A stretch of 64,000 bases of DNA, taken from positions 2,666,001 through 2,730,000 of the forward strand of contig NC_014306.1 in the NCBI RefSeq assembly GCF_000196615.1. The letters are read 5' to 3'. The DNA comes from Erwinia billingiae Eb661 (GTDB lineage: Bacteria; Pseudomonadota; Gammaproteobacteria; Enterobacterales; Enterobacteriaceae). Made by a program: the position numbers and the translations under genes. The notes beneath the pieces were generated by a model. That model saw only the letters and a program-made list of their open reading frames with translations, was not told the DNA's origin and did not search any database. How positions within the stretch are numbered: position 1 is the first letter of the stretch; each line of letters begins with the position of its first letter. Below, piece by piece: positions 37,548-45,695 of this stretch.

Positions 37548-38560
37548 ACCAGCTCCTCCACGGGTTTAAAGCAGGCACGCAGGCGTCCTTCACCAAATGG
37601 CTCCAGCGGCGGCGCGGTGGAACAGATTTCCATCGCATGTTGGCAACGAGGCTGGAACGGACAGCCTTTTGGTAAACGCAGCAGGTTTGGTGGATTACCG
37701 GAGATGGTCACTAACGAGTCACCTTCCTCTGCATCCAGACGGGGCACCGCATTCAGTAAACCAATCGAGTAAGGATGCGTTGGCTGATAGAACACGTCAC
37801 GTGCGGTGCCATATTCCATCGTTCTTCCGGCATACATCACCAGCACGCGGTCACAGATCCCGGCGACGACACCCAGATCGTGGGTGATCATAATGATGGC
37901 GGTATTGAATTCGCGTTTCAGATCGTTCAGCAGCGTCATGATCTGTGCCTGCACCGTCACATCCAGCGCGGTGGTCGGCTCATCTGCAATCAGCAGCTTC
38001 GGCTTGCACAGCAGCGCCATGGCAATCATTACGCGCTGGCGCATGCCGCCGGAGAATTCATGTGGATACATCTTCATTCGCTTGCGCGCTTCCGGCATTT
38101 TCACCGCATCCAGCATTCGCACTGACTCTTCGAAGGCCTGAGCACTGTTCATGCCCTTGTGCAGCTTCAGCACTTCCATCAGCTGTTCACCGACCTTCAT
38201 ATACGGGTTCAGTGAAGTCATCGGGTCCTGGAAGATCATCGCAATCTGCTCGGCACGCAGTCTGTTCAGCTTATTCTCTGGCAGATTGAGGATTTCATTG
38301 CCATTAAACAGCGCAGAGCCGCCAATACGGCCGTTGTTCGCCAACAGCCCCATCAGGGCAAAGGCCGTCTGGGATTTTCCGGAACCGGACTCACCCACGA
38401 TGCCAAGGGTTTCACCGGCACGCAGATTGAAGTTCAAATCGTTCACGGCAGTGACATCACCGTCTGGCGTACCAAAGGTGACGCGCAGATCTTTTACGTC
38501 CAGCAGAAGGTCGGTTCCCGCTTTTTTTGCCATTGCTGGCTGCATTTCAATTACGCTCAT
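37544..38560 (-). CDS. oppD: oligopeptide ABC transporter ATPase OppD
   Basis: The 338-residue partner ATPase of OppF. It has Walker [12 protein letters not shown], signature [15 protein letters not shown], Walker [14 protein letters not shown]-loop ITHDLGVV and the C-terminal cysteine cluster [17 protein letters not shown] hydrolysis by the OppDF pair drives uptake of peptides of two to five residues, including cell-wall peptides. Overlap with oppF means coupled translation; oppC lies 11 bp upstream. Confidence 0.96.
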   Translation of the reverse strand: MSVIEMQPAMAKKAGTDLLLDVKDLRVTFGTPDGDVTAVNDLNFNLRAGETLGIVGESGSGKSQTAFALMGLLANNGRIGGSALFNGNEILNLPENKLNRLRAEQIAMIFQDPMTSLNPYMKVGEQLMEVLKLHKGMNSAQAFEESVRMLDAVKMPEARKRMKMYPHEFSGGMRQRVMIAMALLCKPKLLIADEPTTALDVTVQAQIMTLLNDLKREFNTAIIMITHDLGVVAGICDRVLVMYAGRTMEYGTARDVFYQPTHPYSIGLLNAVPRLDAEEGDSLVTISGNPPNLLRLPKGCPFQPRCQHAMEICSTAPPLEPFGEGRLRACFKPVEELV

Positions 38561-38571
38561 CGGGAAACTCC

Positions 38572-39480
38572 TTAACGATCTTTCGGGTCGAGGGCATCAC
38601 GCAGGCCATCGCCGATAAAGTTGAAACAGAACAGCGTCACCACCAGGAAACCGGCCGGGAACATCAGCAGCCATGGCGAGACTTCCATGGAGTTCGCCCC
38701 GTCGCTCAGCAGCGCGCCCCAGCTACTCAGCGGCTCCTGGGTGCCCAGGCCAAGGAAGCTCAGGAAGGACTCAAACAGGATCATGCTTGGCACCAGCAGC
38801 GAGGCGTACACCACCACCACGCCCAGTACGTTCGGCACGATGTGACGCAGTACGATGCTGAAGGTGGAGACCCCGCCAACGTGGGCGGCTTCAATAAACT
38901 CTTTGCGCTTCAGGCTCAGGGTTTGGCCGCGCACAATACGCGCCATATCCAGCCAGGAAACCAGGCCGATAGCGACGAAAATCAGCAGAATATTGCGGCC
39001 GAAGAAGGTCACCAACAGGATCACGAAGAACATGAACGGGAAGGAGTTAAGGATTTCCAGCAGGCGCATCATCACCGAGTCGGTTTTGCCGCCCAGATAG
39101 CCTGCCAGCGAGCCGTACAGCGTGCCGACCAGCACCGCCACCAGCGCAGAAGCAATCCCCACAATCAGCGAGATACGTCCGCCAATCGCCACACGCACCA
39201 GCAGATCGCGGCCCGATGAATCGGTGCCGAAGTAGTGTTTTGACACCATATCCGGCGCAGCTGACATCATGCCCCAGTCGGTATCGTCATAGGTAAAGGA
39301 CGACAGCATCGGCGCAAAGATGACAAACAGGGCAATCAACAGCAGCACGACCAGGCTGGCTAAGGCGGCACGGTTGTGGATAAAGCGTCGACGCGCATCC
39401 TGCCACAGGCTACGGCCTTCTATTTCCAGCTTTTCGCTGAAGGCTTCGAGAGCTTCGCTCTTTTTCTTACTCAACATCAT
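38572..39480 (-). CDS. oppC: oligopeptide ABC transporter permease OppC
   Basis: A 302-residue inner-membrane permease with a long cytoplasmic N-terminus ([19 protein letters not shown]) and six membrane segments. The EAA loop that contacts the ATPases is visible as [20 protein letters not shown]. It pairs with OppB to form the channel. It lies between oppB (14 bp) and oppD (11 bp). Confidence 0.95.
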   Translation of the reverse strand: MMLSKKKSEALEAFSEKLEIEGRSLWQDARRRFIHNRAALASLVVLLLIALFVIFAPMLSSFTYDDTDWGMMSAAPDMVSKHYFGTDSSGRDLLVRVAIGGRISLIVGIASALVAVLVGTLYGSLAGYLGGKTDSVMMRLLEILNSFPFMFFVILLVTFFGRNILLIFVAIGLVSWLDMARIVRGQTLSLKRKEFIEAAHVGGVSTFSIVLRHIVPNVLGVVVVYASLLVPSMILFESFLSFLGLGTQEPLSSWGALLSDGANSMEVSPWLLMFPAGFLVVTLFCFNFIGDGLRDALDPKDR

Positions 39481-39494
39481 GGCGAGCTCCGCGA

Positions 39495-40415
39495 TTAATA
39501 ACGAATTTTTGGATCGATAACGGCATACAGCACGTCAACAATCGCATTGAACAGAATGGTCAGCACACCTACCAGAATGGTCAGGCTCAGCACCAGCGAG
39601 TAGTCGCGGTTTAATGCGCCATTCACAAACAGCTGACCGATACCCGGCAGACCATAAATGGTTTCGATCACCATCGAACCGGTGATGATCCCGACAAAGG
39701 CCGGCCCGAGGTACGAGAGCACCGGCAGCATGGCGGGTTTCAGCGCATGGCGCAGCACGATGCGGCGCATCGGTAACCCTTTGGCGCGTGCCGTACGGAT
39801 AAAGTTAGAGTGCAGAACCTCAATCATTGAGCCGCGGGTAATACGCGCGATGCTGGCGATATAGGCCAGTGACAGAGCGACCATCGGCAGGATCATATAT
39901 TTGACCTCGCCACCGTTCCAGCCACCGCCCGGCAGCCATTTCAACGCTATCGCGAAGATCAGAACCAGCAACGGCGCAACCACGAAGCTGGGTATCACCA
40001 CGCCGGTCATTGCCACCCCCATCACCACAAAGTCCCACTTGGTGTTCTGCTTTAATGCGGCGATGACGCCAGCAGCTACCCCGAGGATCACCGCGAGAAG
40101 AAATGCAGCCAGTCCCAGTTTTGCGGAGACCGGGAACGCATGGCCGACCAGATAGTTAACCGAATAGTCTTTGTATTTGAACGAAGGACCGAAATCTCCG
40201 TGGGCCAGCTGCACCAGATAGTTGGTGTACTGCTTCCAGATCGGATCGTTCAGATGGTATTTGGCTTCGATATTGGCCATCACCTCAGGCGACAGCGTGC
40301 GTTCACCGGTAAAAGGACTTCCCGGTGCTAAGCGCATCATAAAGAAGGAGATAGTAATCAGAATAAGTAACGTCGGAATCGCTTCCAGAAAACGACGAAA
40401 GATGAATTTTACCAT
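39495..40415 (-). CDS. oppB: oligopeptide ABC transporter permease OppB
   Basis: A 306-residue inner-membrane permease beginning MVKFIFRRFLEAIPTLLILI, the typical OppB/DppB start, with six membrane segments. The EAA loop FIRTARAKGLPMRRIVLRHAL and the C-terminal NAIVDVLYAVIDPKIRY are conserved. It follows oppA after 84 bp containing a GC-rich hairpin, which probably makes oppA mRNA more abundant than the rest of the operon. Confidence 0.96.
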   Translation of the reverse strand: MVKFIFRRFLEAIPTLLILITISFFMMRLAPGSPFTGERTLSPEVMANIEAKYHLNDPIWKQYTNYLVQLAHGDFGPSFKYKDYSVNYLVGHAFPVSAKLGLAAFLLAVILGVAAGVIAALKQNTKWDFVVMGVAMTGVVIPSFVVAPLLVLIFAIALKWLPGGGWNGGEVKYMILPMVALSLAYIASIARITRGSMIEVLHSNFIRTARAKGLPMRRIVLRHALKPAMLPVLSYLGPAFVGIITGSMVIETIYGLPGIGQLFVNGALNRDYSLVLSLTILVGVLTILFNAIVDVLYAVIDPKIRY

Positions 40416-40465
40416 TGCCCGTACCTGCTGGCTTGTGCCTCAGCACTGCTTAAAATATACACGCT

Positions 40466-40487
40466 GGGGGAAGGTCGCCCTTCCCCC
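40466..40487 (-). other. intercistronic hairpin, oppA to oppB
   Basis: Perfect 9-bp GGGGGAAGG / CCTTCCCCC stem, 4-base loop, 12 bp after the oppA stop. There is no T-run, so read-through into oppB is expected; it may protect the 3' end of oppA mRNA. Confidence 0.65.
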
Positions 40488-40499
40488 AAATTGTTGCGA

Positions 40500-42131
40500 T
40501 TAATGCTTGATGATATACAGATTTTTGTCGTACACGTTGTCCAGCGCATCTTTACCGGTGTAGCCACCGACGTAGGTTTTCACCAGACGGGCGTTCACGT
40601 AGTAGTAGACCGGAACGATTGCTGAGTCTTTATCAAGGATTTGCTCGGCTTTGGCGTACAGGTCGCTACGGCTTTTCTCATCACTGGCTTTCGCAGAATC
40701 GGCCATCACTTTATCGAATGCCGCTGACTTATAGTGAGCCGTGTTGGAGCTGCTGTCAGAAATCATGGTGTTCAGGAACGAGCTCGGTTCGTTGTAGTCC
40801 GCGCACCATGCGGCACGGGAAACGTCAAAGTTGCCCTGGTGACGCGTATCCAGGAAGGTTTTCCACTCCTGGTTGTTCAGCTTGATGTTCACGCCGAGGT
40901 TTTTCTTCCAGATCGACGAGGCGGCAATCGCCAGCTTTTTGTGCAGATCGGAAGTGTTATACAGCAGCTCGAAGGTCAGTGGCTTGTCGGCAGTGTAGCC
41001 CGCTTCCGCCAGCAGTTTTTTCGCTTCGGCATTACGTTTGTCCTGAGACCAGCTGAACCACTCTGGCTTGGTCAGGTTGGCACCGTCGGTGGCTGGCGGC
41101 GTGTAGCTGTAGGCCGGCAGTTGACCCTGTGCCAGCACCTTGTTAACCATGATGTCACGGTCCAGGCCCAGCTTCAGCGCTTCACGAACGCGTGGGTCGG
41201 TGAATGGTGCTTTCTGGTTGTTGATTTCGTAGTAGTAAGTACACAGGTACGGATCAACATGCAGCTCTTTCGGGTTATCGCGCTGCAGTTTTTTGAACAG
41301 CTCGATTGGCATGTTGTTGTAGGTCATGTCGCTGCCATCGTTACTGAAGTAGCGGTTAACGTCGCTGACTTCAGACGAAATTGGCAGGAAAGTCACTTTA
41401 TCCAGTTTGGTGTTGGCGTTGTCCCAGTAGTCCGGGTTACGCACGACCACGATACGTTCGTTGATCACGTGCGCCTGTAATTTGAACGCGCCGTTACCGA
41501 CCCAGTTTTCCGGCTGAGTCCACTTCTCACCGAATTTGTCCACGGCTGGTTTATAAACCGGAGACATGGATGGGTGGATCAGTAATTTGAAGAAGTAAGG
41601 AACCGCTTCGCTCAGCGTCACCTGTAAGGTGTTGGCATCCAGCGCCTTCACGCCCAGTGTGTCAGGGCTTTTCTTGCCGGCGATGATGTCATCGATGTTT
41701 TCCAGATGACCGTATTGCAGGTAACTGGCATAGGGCGACGCGGTTTTAGGATCGGCCAGGCGCTGCCAGCTATAAACGAAGTCCTGCGCGGTTACAGGCT
41801 CACCGTTGGACCATTTGGCATTCTTACGCAGATGGAAGGTCCAGACTTTGCCGTCTTTGTTTTCCCAGCTTTCTGCCACGCCAGGGATTGGATGCCCCTG
41901 AGTATCACTGATCACCAGACCTTCAAGCAGGTCACGGCTGACGTTGGATTCAGGCACACCTTCAATTTTGTGTGGGTCAAGGGACTGAACTTCATCGCCA
42001 TTGCCCTTTACCAGCTCCTGTTTTGCCGCTAAATCGACGCCCGCAGGCACCGTAGCAGCCATAGCCAGATTGCCTGCCAGCGCAGTCATAATGCCAAGAG
42101 CAATCAGGCTTTTTTTCGTGATGTTGGTCAT
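40500..42131 (-). CDS. oppA: periplasmic oligopeptide-binding protein OppA
   Basis: Delivers oligopeptides to the OppBCDF transporter. The precursor of 543 residues has a signal peptide ending NLAMA and mature ATVPAGVDLAAKQELVKGNG. The family-5 solute-binding signature is SWENKDGKVWTFHLRKNAKWSNGEPVTAQDFVYSWQRL (in part). The ligand region DTRHQGNFDVSRAAWCADYNEPSSFL is the same as in E. coli. It lies 84 bp before oppB and 168 bp after a second oppA-like gene, so it may be driven by its own promoter, by read-through, or by both. Confidence 0.96.
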   Translation of the reverse strand: MTNITKKSLIALGIMTALAGNLAMAATVPAGVDLAAKQELVKGNGDEVQSLDPHKIEGVPESNVSRDLLEGLVISDTQGHPIPGVAESWENKDGKVWTFHLRKNAKWSNGEPVTAQDFVYSWQRLADPKTASPYASYLQYGHLENIDDIIAGKKSPDTLGVKALDANTLQVTLSEAVPYFFKLLIHPSMSPVYKPAVDKFGEKWTQPENWVGNGAFKLQAHVINERIVVVRNPDYWDNANTKLDKVTFLPISSEVSDVNRYFSNDGSDMTYNNMPIELFKKLQRDNPKELHVDPYLCTYYYEINNQKAPFTDPRVREALKLGLDRDIMVNKVLAQGQLPAYSYTPPATDGANLTKPEWFSWSQDKRNAEAKKLLAEAGYTADKPLTFELLYNTSDLHKKLAIAASSIWKKNLGVNIKLNNQEWKTFLDTRHQGNFDVSRAAWCADYNEPSSFLNTMISDSSSNTAHYKSAAFDKVMADSAKASDEKSRSDLYAKAEQILDKDSAIVPVYYYVNARLVKTYVGGYTGKDALDNVYDKNLYIIKH

Positions 42132-42299
42132 GAGTTACCTACTCCAGTTTTTATCATTGCTAATGTGGTCTGAATAATCATCAGCTACCCCCGTTATCGG
42201 GTTATTTGCCTGGCGAACCGGAACGTGGATCCGCCTGGTGATGGTGCTTTACCCTGCCTGTTTCTTTCTTTGCGATCGGTCGAAAACGTTCGCCCAATC

Positions 42300-43934
42300 T
42301 CAATGCTTAACGATGTAAAAATACTTCACGTCGGTCAGATCCTGAGGATCTTTGCCGGTAAACCCGCCAACCCAGGGTTTTACCAAGCGTGCGCTGACGC
42401 GGTAATAAACCGGCACGATAGCCGAATCACGATCGAGCTGCTGTTCAGCCTGCTGATAAACGGCCGGACGCTCACGATCAGAAACGGTCAGTGATTTCGC
42501 GATCAGCGCATCGAATTTGTCGCTTTTATAAAACGCCGTATTGCTGGAAGAGTTGCTTAACATGGCGTTGAGGAAAGTCGAGGGTTCGTTGTAATCCGAA
42601 CACCAGGTTGCACGCGCCACGTCGAAATTCCCCTGATGACGGGTATCGAGCATGGTTTTCCATTCCTGGTTATCCAGCGAGACTTTGGCCCCCAGGTTTT
42701 TACTCCACATTGATGCAGCGGCAATGGCCTGCTTTTTATTCACATCAGAGGTGTTGTAAAGCAGGCTGAAGGTCAGTGGTTTCGCGCTGCTGTAACCGGC
42801 TTCCACCAGCAGTTTTTTGGCCTGCTCGTTACGCTGCTGCTGAGTCAGCTTCATCCAGTCTGGCTGGGTTAATTCGGCACCATCAATAAACGGCGGCGTG
42901 AAGCCACCGGCCGGGATCTGTCCCTGGCCCATAATTTTGTCGGTGATGATGCTGCGGTCGAGCGTCAACTTCACCGCGGTACGTACCCGGGGATCGTTAA
43001 ACGGCGCGCGTTTGTTGTTCAGCTCATAATAGAAGGTGCAAAGCAACGGGCTGATGCGCACCTGCGTGCCCAGCGTTTTCTTCAGCGTTGGGAATAAATC
43101 CGGCGGTAAAGCGCTGTTGGTCATGTCGATTTCACCGCTACGGTAGCGGTTAACGTCGCCGGACTCTGACGCGATCGGTAGGAAGGTGGCGGTTTCAATC
43201 ACCGATTTGGCATTGTTCCAATACAGCGGGTTGCGCTTGACCACGATCTTCTCGTTAATCACCCACTCACCTAACGTATAGGCGCCGTTACCAACATAGT
43301 GGCCCGGCAGTGTCCACTGCTCGCCCCACTGCTCTATCGCCTTGCGATAGACCGGTTTCAGCGAGGTATGCGCGGTTAGGGCGATAAAATAAGGAACGGG
43401 TTCGCTCAGGGTCACCTGAAGATGGCGATCGTCCAGCGCCTTCACGCCCAGCTCACTGGCCGGCTTCTTCCCCGCCAGGATGTCATCGATATTTTCAATA
43501 TGGGCATATTGCAGGTAGCTGGCATAAGGCGAAGCCGTTTTTGGATCGACCAGACGCTGCCAGCTGTAGACAAAATCAGCGGCGGTGACAGGCTCACCAT
43601 TGCTCCACTTTGCGTCAGCACGCAGGGTGAACGTCCAGACTTTCCCCTGCTCGCTTTGCCAGCTTTCCGCCACGCCCGGAACCACATGCCCGTTGTTGTC
43701 AGTGGTTGTCAGACCTTCCAGCAGGTTCAGAATGATGTTGCTTTCCGGCACACCCTCAACTTTTTGCGGATCCAGTGAAGACACTTCCGTGCCGTTGTTA
43801 ATCACCATGGACTGCTGTGCGGCCAGGTTAATACCTGCGGGTACTGAAGCGGCCATTGCGCTGCCGGTACCGATAGTCAAACTCAAGATAACGGCCTGAC
43901 TCAGATGCTGACGGGAAAACGGAATGCATTTCAT
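42300..43934 (-). CDS. second OppA-like peptide-binding protein
   Basis: A 544-residue paralogue of the adjacent OppA with the same architecture: signal peptide MKCIPFSRQHLSQAVILSLT...AMA, mature ASVPAGINLAAQQSMVINNG, WSNGEPVTAADFVYSWQRLVDPKTASPYASYL, and DTRHQGNFDVARATWCSDYNEPSTFL. The two proteins are clearly homologous throughout but differ at many positions, so this is an old tandem duplication. It probably supplies another peptide set to the same OppBCDF. ATG 43934 is chosen; the frame continues upstream without similarity. MppA is an alternative name for OppA paralogues elsewhere, but position favours an opp-operon duplicate. Confidence 0.9.
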   Translation of the reverse strand: MKCIPFSRQHLSQAVILSLTIGTGSAMAASVPAGINLAAQQSMVINNGTEVSSLDPQKVEGVPESNIILNLLEGLTTTDNNGHVVPGVAESWQSEQGKVWTFTLRADAKWSNGEPVTAADFVYSWQRLVDPKTASPYASYLQYAHIENIDDILAGKKPASELGVKALDDRHLQVTLSEPVPYFIALTAHTSLKPVYRKAIEQWGEQWTLPGHYVGNGAYTLGEWVINEKIVVKRNPLYWNNAKSVIETATFLPIASESGDVNRYRSGEIDMTNSALPPDLFPTLKKTLGTQVRISPLLCTFYYELNNKRAPFNDPRVRTAVKLTLDRSIITDKIMGQGQIPAGGFTPPFIDGAELTQPDWMKLTQQQRNEQAKKLLVEAGYSSAKPLTFSLLYNTSDVNKKQAIAAASMWSKNLGAKVSLDNQEWKTMLDTRHQGNFDVARATWCSDYNEPSTFLNAMLSNSSSNTAFYKSDKFDALIAKSLTVSDRERPAVYQQAEQQLDRDSAIVPVYYRVSARLVKPWVGGFTGKDPQDLTDVKYFYIVKH

Positions 43935-44505
43935 TAAGCGTTGATAACCTGTGTTCGTGGATCGGCAGCCAAATCGGAAAAAGTGGTAGTCAATTGCACA
44001 TCCGATGCCAGTTTTAAACAAAGCATTCGAAAACTATCAGAACGCTGATTTTTACGCCAAAGCAAAATGACAAAAATGTTACCTAATTCTCTTTTATCAC
44101 AACTAATTAATATGATGAAATGTTATTTAACAAGTGAAATTAACACATAACCTAATGATAAATAGATAGTTAAGTGCATTAACGCCTATAAAACACCCAC
44201 TTTGACTGGTGTCATAGTGCAAAATTTAATCTAATTTCTTCACTTCGCGCTGTTTTCAGCTTTAGATATTACGATGATGGTTTTTTACAGGATATAAATC
44301 TGGTAATGCGCAACTGACACGGCAATATACAGTGTTAAAAAAGTAACAATTCATCAATAAGCATTGCTGGATGAGGGAGTTGCAGACGTTTGCAGTAATT
44401 ACATTAATAACCGCAACGGCAAGTTAAGCGAAATGAATAATTGCACTAACACAGTGCTTAAAAAGGCCCATTTGCACTGATTTGGTGCTTCATTTTGTTG
44501 CAGCC
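43935..44505. other. AT-rich region upstream of the opp genes
   Basis: About 570 bp, very AT-rich, between the opp genes and ychE, which are transcribed in the same direction. It must hold the promoter for the second oppA gene. In E. coli the oppA leader is a target of the GcvB small RNA; I do not mark such a site. Confidence 0.45.
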
Positions 44506-44533
44506 AAAAAAAAAGCGCAGATTATGCGCTTTT
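44506..44533 (-). terminator. ychE terminator
   Basis: AAAAGCGCA / TGCGCTTTT stem with a GATTA loop and a long T-run on the minus strand, 27 bp after the ychE stop. Confidence 0.9.
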
Positions 44534-44559
44534 CAGGGGGTTTTTCAGTGCGGGTTTTT

Positions 44560-45207
44560 TTACGTGACTAATCCCGGGAATAAAGCCCGCAATCCGGTGA
44601 CCACAAACTCAATACCTAATGCCATCAGCAACAGGCCCATAATACGGGTGATGACGTTTATACCCGTCTGACCCAGCACTCTGACCATCAGAGGGGCTGC
44701 CCTGAATAACAGCCAGCAGCAGAACGCAAACAGGGCAATTGCCACGCTGAATCCCAACAGGTTTTGCCAGCTGTGATAACGGGTACTCCAGACTATGGTT
44801 GAGCTGATCGCACCCGGCCCAGCCATTAAAGGCAACGCCAGCGGAACCACGCCAATACTTTCTCTGATCGCGGACTCTGATTTTTCTTGTTTGTTCTGCT
44901 TATCTTCGCCCAGTTTCCCGCTGATCATAGACATCGCAATCGTCACCACCAGGATCCCGCCGGCAATACGGAAGGAATCGATAGAGATGCCAAAGATATG
45001 CAGGATGCCATCACCGAGAAACAGCGAGGTCCAGAGGATAATCGCCACCGATACGTTGGCGGTCAGATTGGTTTTATTACGGGCAGCTGCAACCTGATAA
45101 CTGGTCATGCTGATAAACACCGGAATGATCCCCACCGGATTCACCAAAGCAAACAGCCCAACAAAAAATTTGATATAGCCGGAAAGGTCTAAAAGTGCCG
45201 GATTCAC
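44560..45207 (-). CDS. ychE: MarC-family membrane protein YchE
   Basis: A 215-residue polytopic inner-membrane protein of the MarC/UPF0056 family, the same length as E. coli YchE. About six membrane segments are visible, with the family features FFVGLFALVNPVGIIPVFIS near the N-terminus and VPLALPLMAGPGAIS in the middle. No transport substrate is established for the family. It diverges from adhE and lies next to opp, as in E. coli. Confidence 0.92.
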   Translation of the reverse strand: MNPALLDLSGYIKFFVGLFALVNPVGIIPVFISMTSYQVAAARNKTNLTANVSVAIILWTSLFLGDGILHIFGISIDSFRIAGGILVVTIAMSMISGKLGEDKQNKQEKSESAIRESIGVVPLALPLMAGPGAISSTIVWSTRYHSWQNLLGFSVAIALFAFCCWLLFRAAPLMVRVLGQTGINVITRIMGLLLMALGIEFVVTGLRALFPGLVT

Positions 45208-45695
45208 GTGATGCTCCTGAAAGGGCCAATTTACTGGCGGCTAATGTACGGGAAAACCCCTGGGTTTGCCATGGCATTACTTCGAATTTTCATCTGGATT
45301 AACGCGCATTTATCAGTGCTTTTCACTGTCTTTCAGGCTGCATAAGGTTCTTAAGATCTGCCGCGCAAAACGTAACGACACTTATTCAAACCCCATCCTC
45401 GCAAAGGCGATAATTGTTGCTGCTGAAAGGTGTCAGCTTGGGGTAAAGATGATCTAAATCAAAATTGGCTTACCTCTAAGTGAGTAAGCTTTGAATCACC
45501 AAATGGAGTGGTAAGTCGATGCCCTGGTCGTGGTGAGTAAAGTCAGGTGCAGACTCTTTCAGTAAACCTGTAGAACTTTTTAGCAGGAATTCAAGTTAGT
45601 CACAGCGAGATCACAACACATTAACAACGCATGACTATACTTCCTGATTCTGACTTGTTTACTAATAGAGTTTAACTTCCATCAGGAGATGCATT
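45208..45695. other. adhE long upstream/leader region
   Basis: About 490 bp between divergent ychE and adhE. E. coli adhE also has an unusually long regulatory and leader region, subject to RNase III processing. An FNR-like box is present; no protein gene is supported. Confidence 0.5.
45449..45462 (+). promoter_or_regulatory. FNR-like box upstream of adhE
   Basis: ATGATCTAAATCAA matches the FNR consensus TTGAT-N4-ATCAA at 9 of 10 specified bases, about 235 bp before adhE. It is consistent with anaerobic control of ethanol fermentation; direct FNR action on adhE is not assumed. Confidence 0.5.

Noticed and set aside
45266..45457. 63-codon frame in the adhE leader
   Set aside because: No ribosome site, no similarity, and the region is expected to be regulatory.
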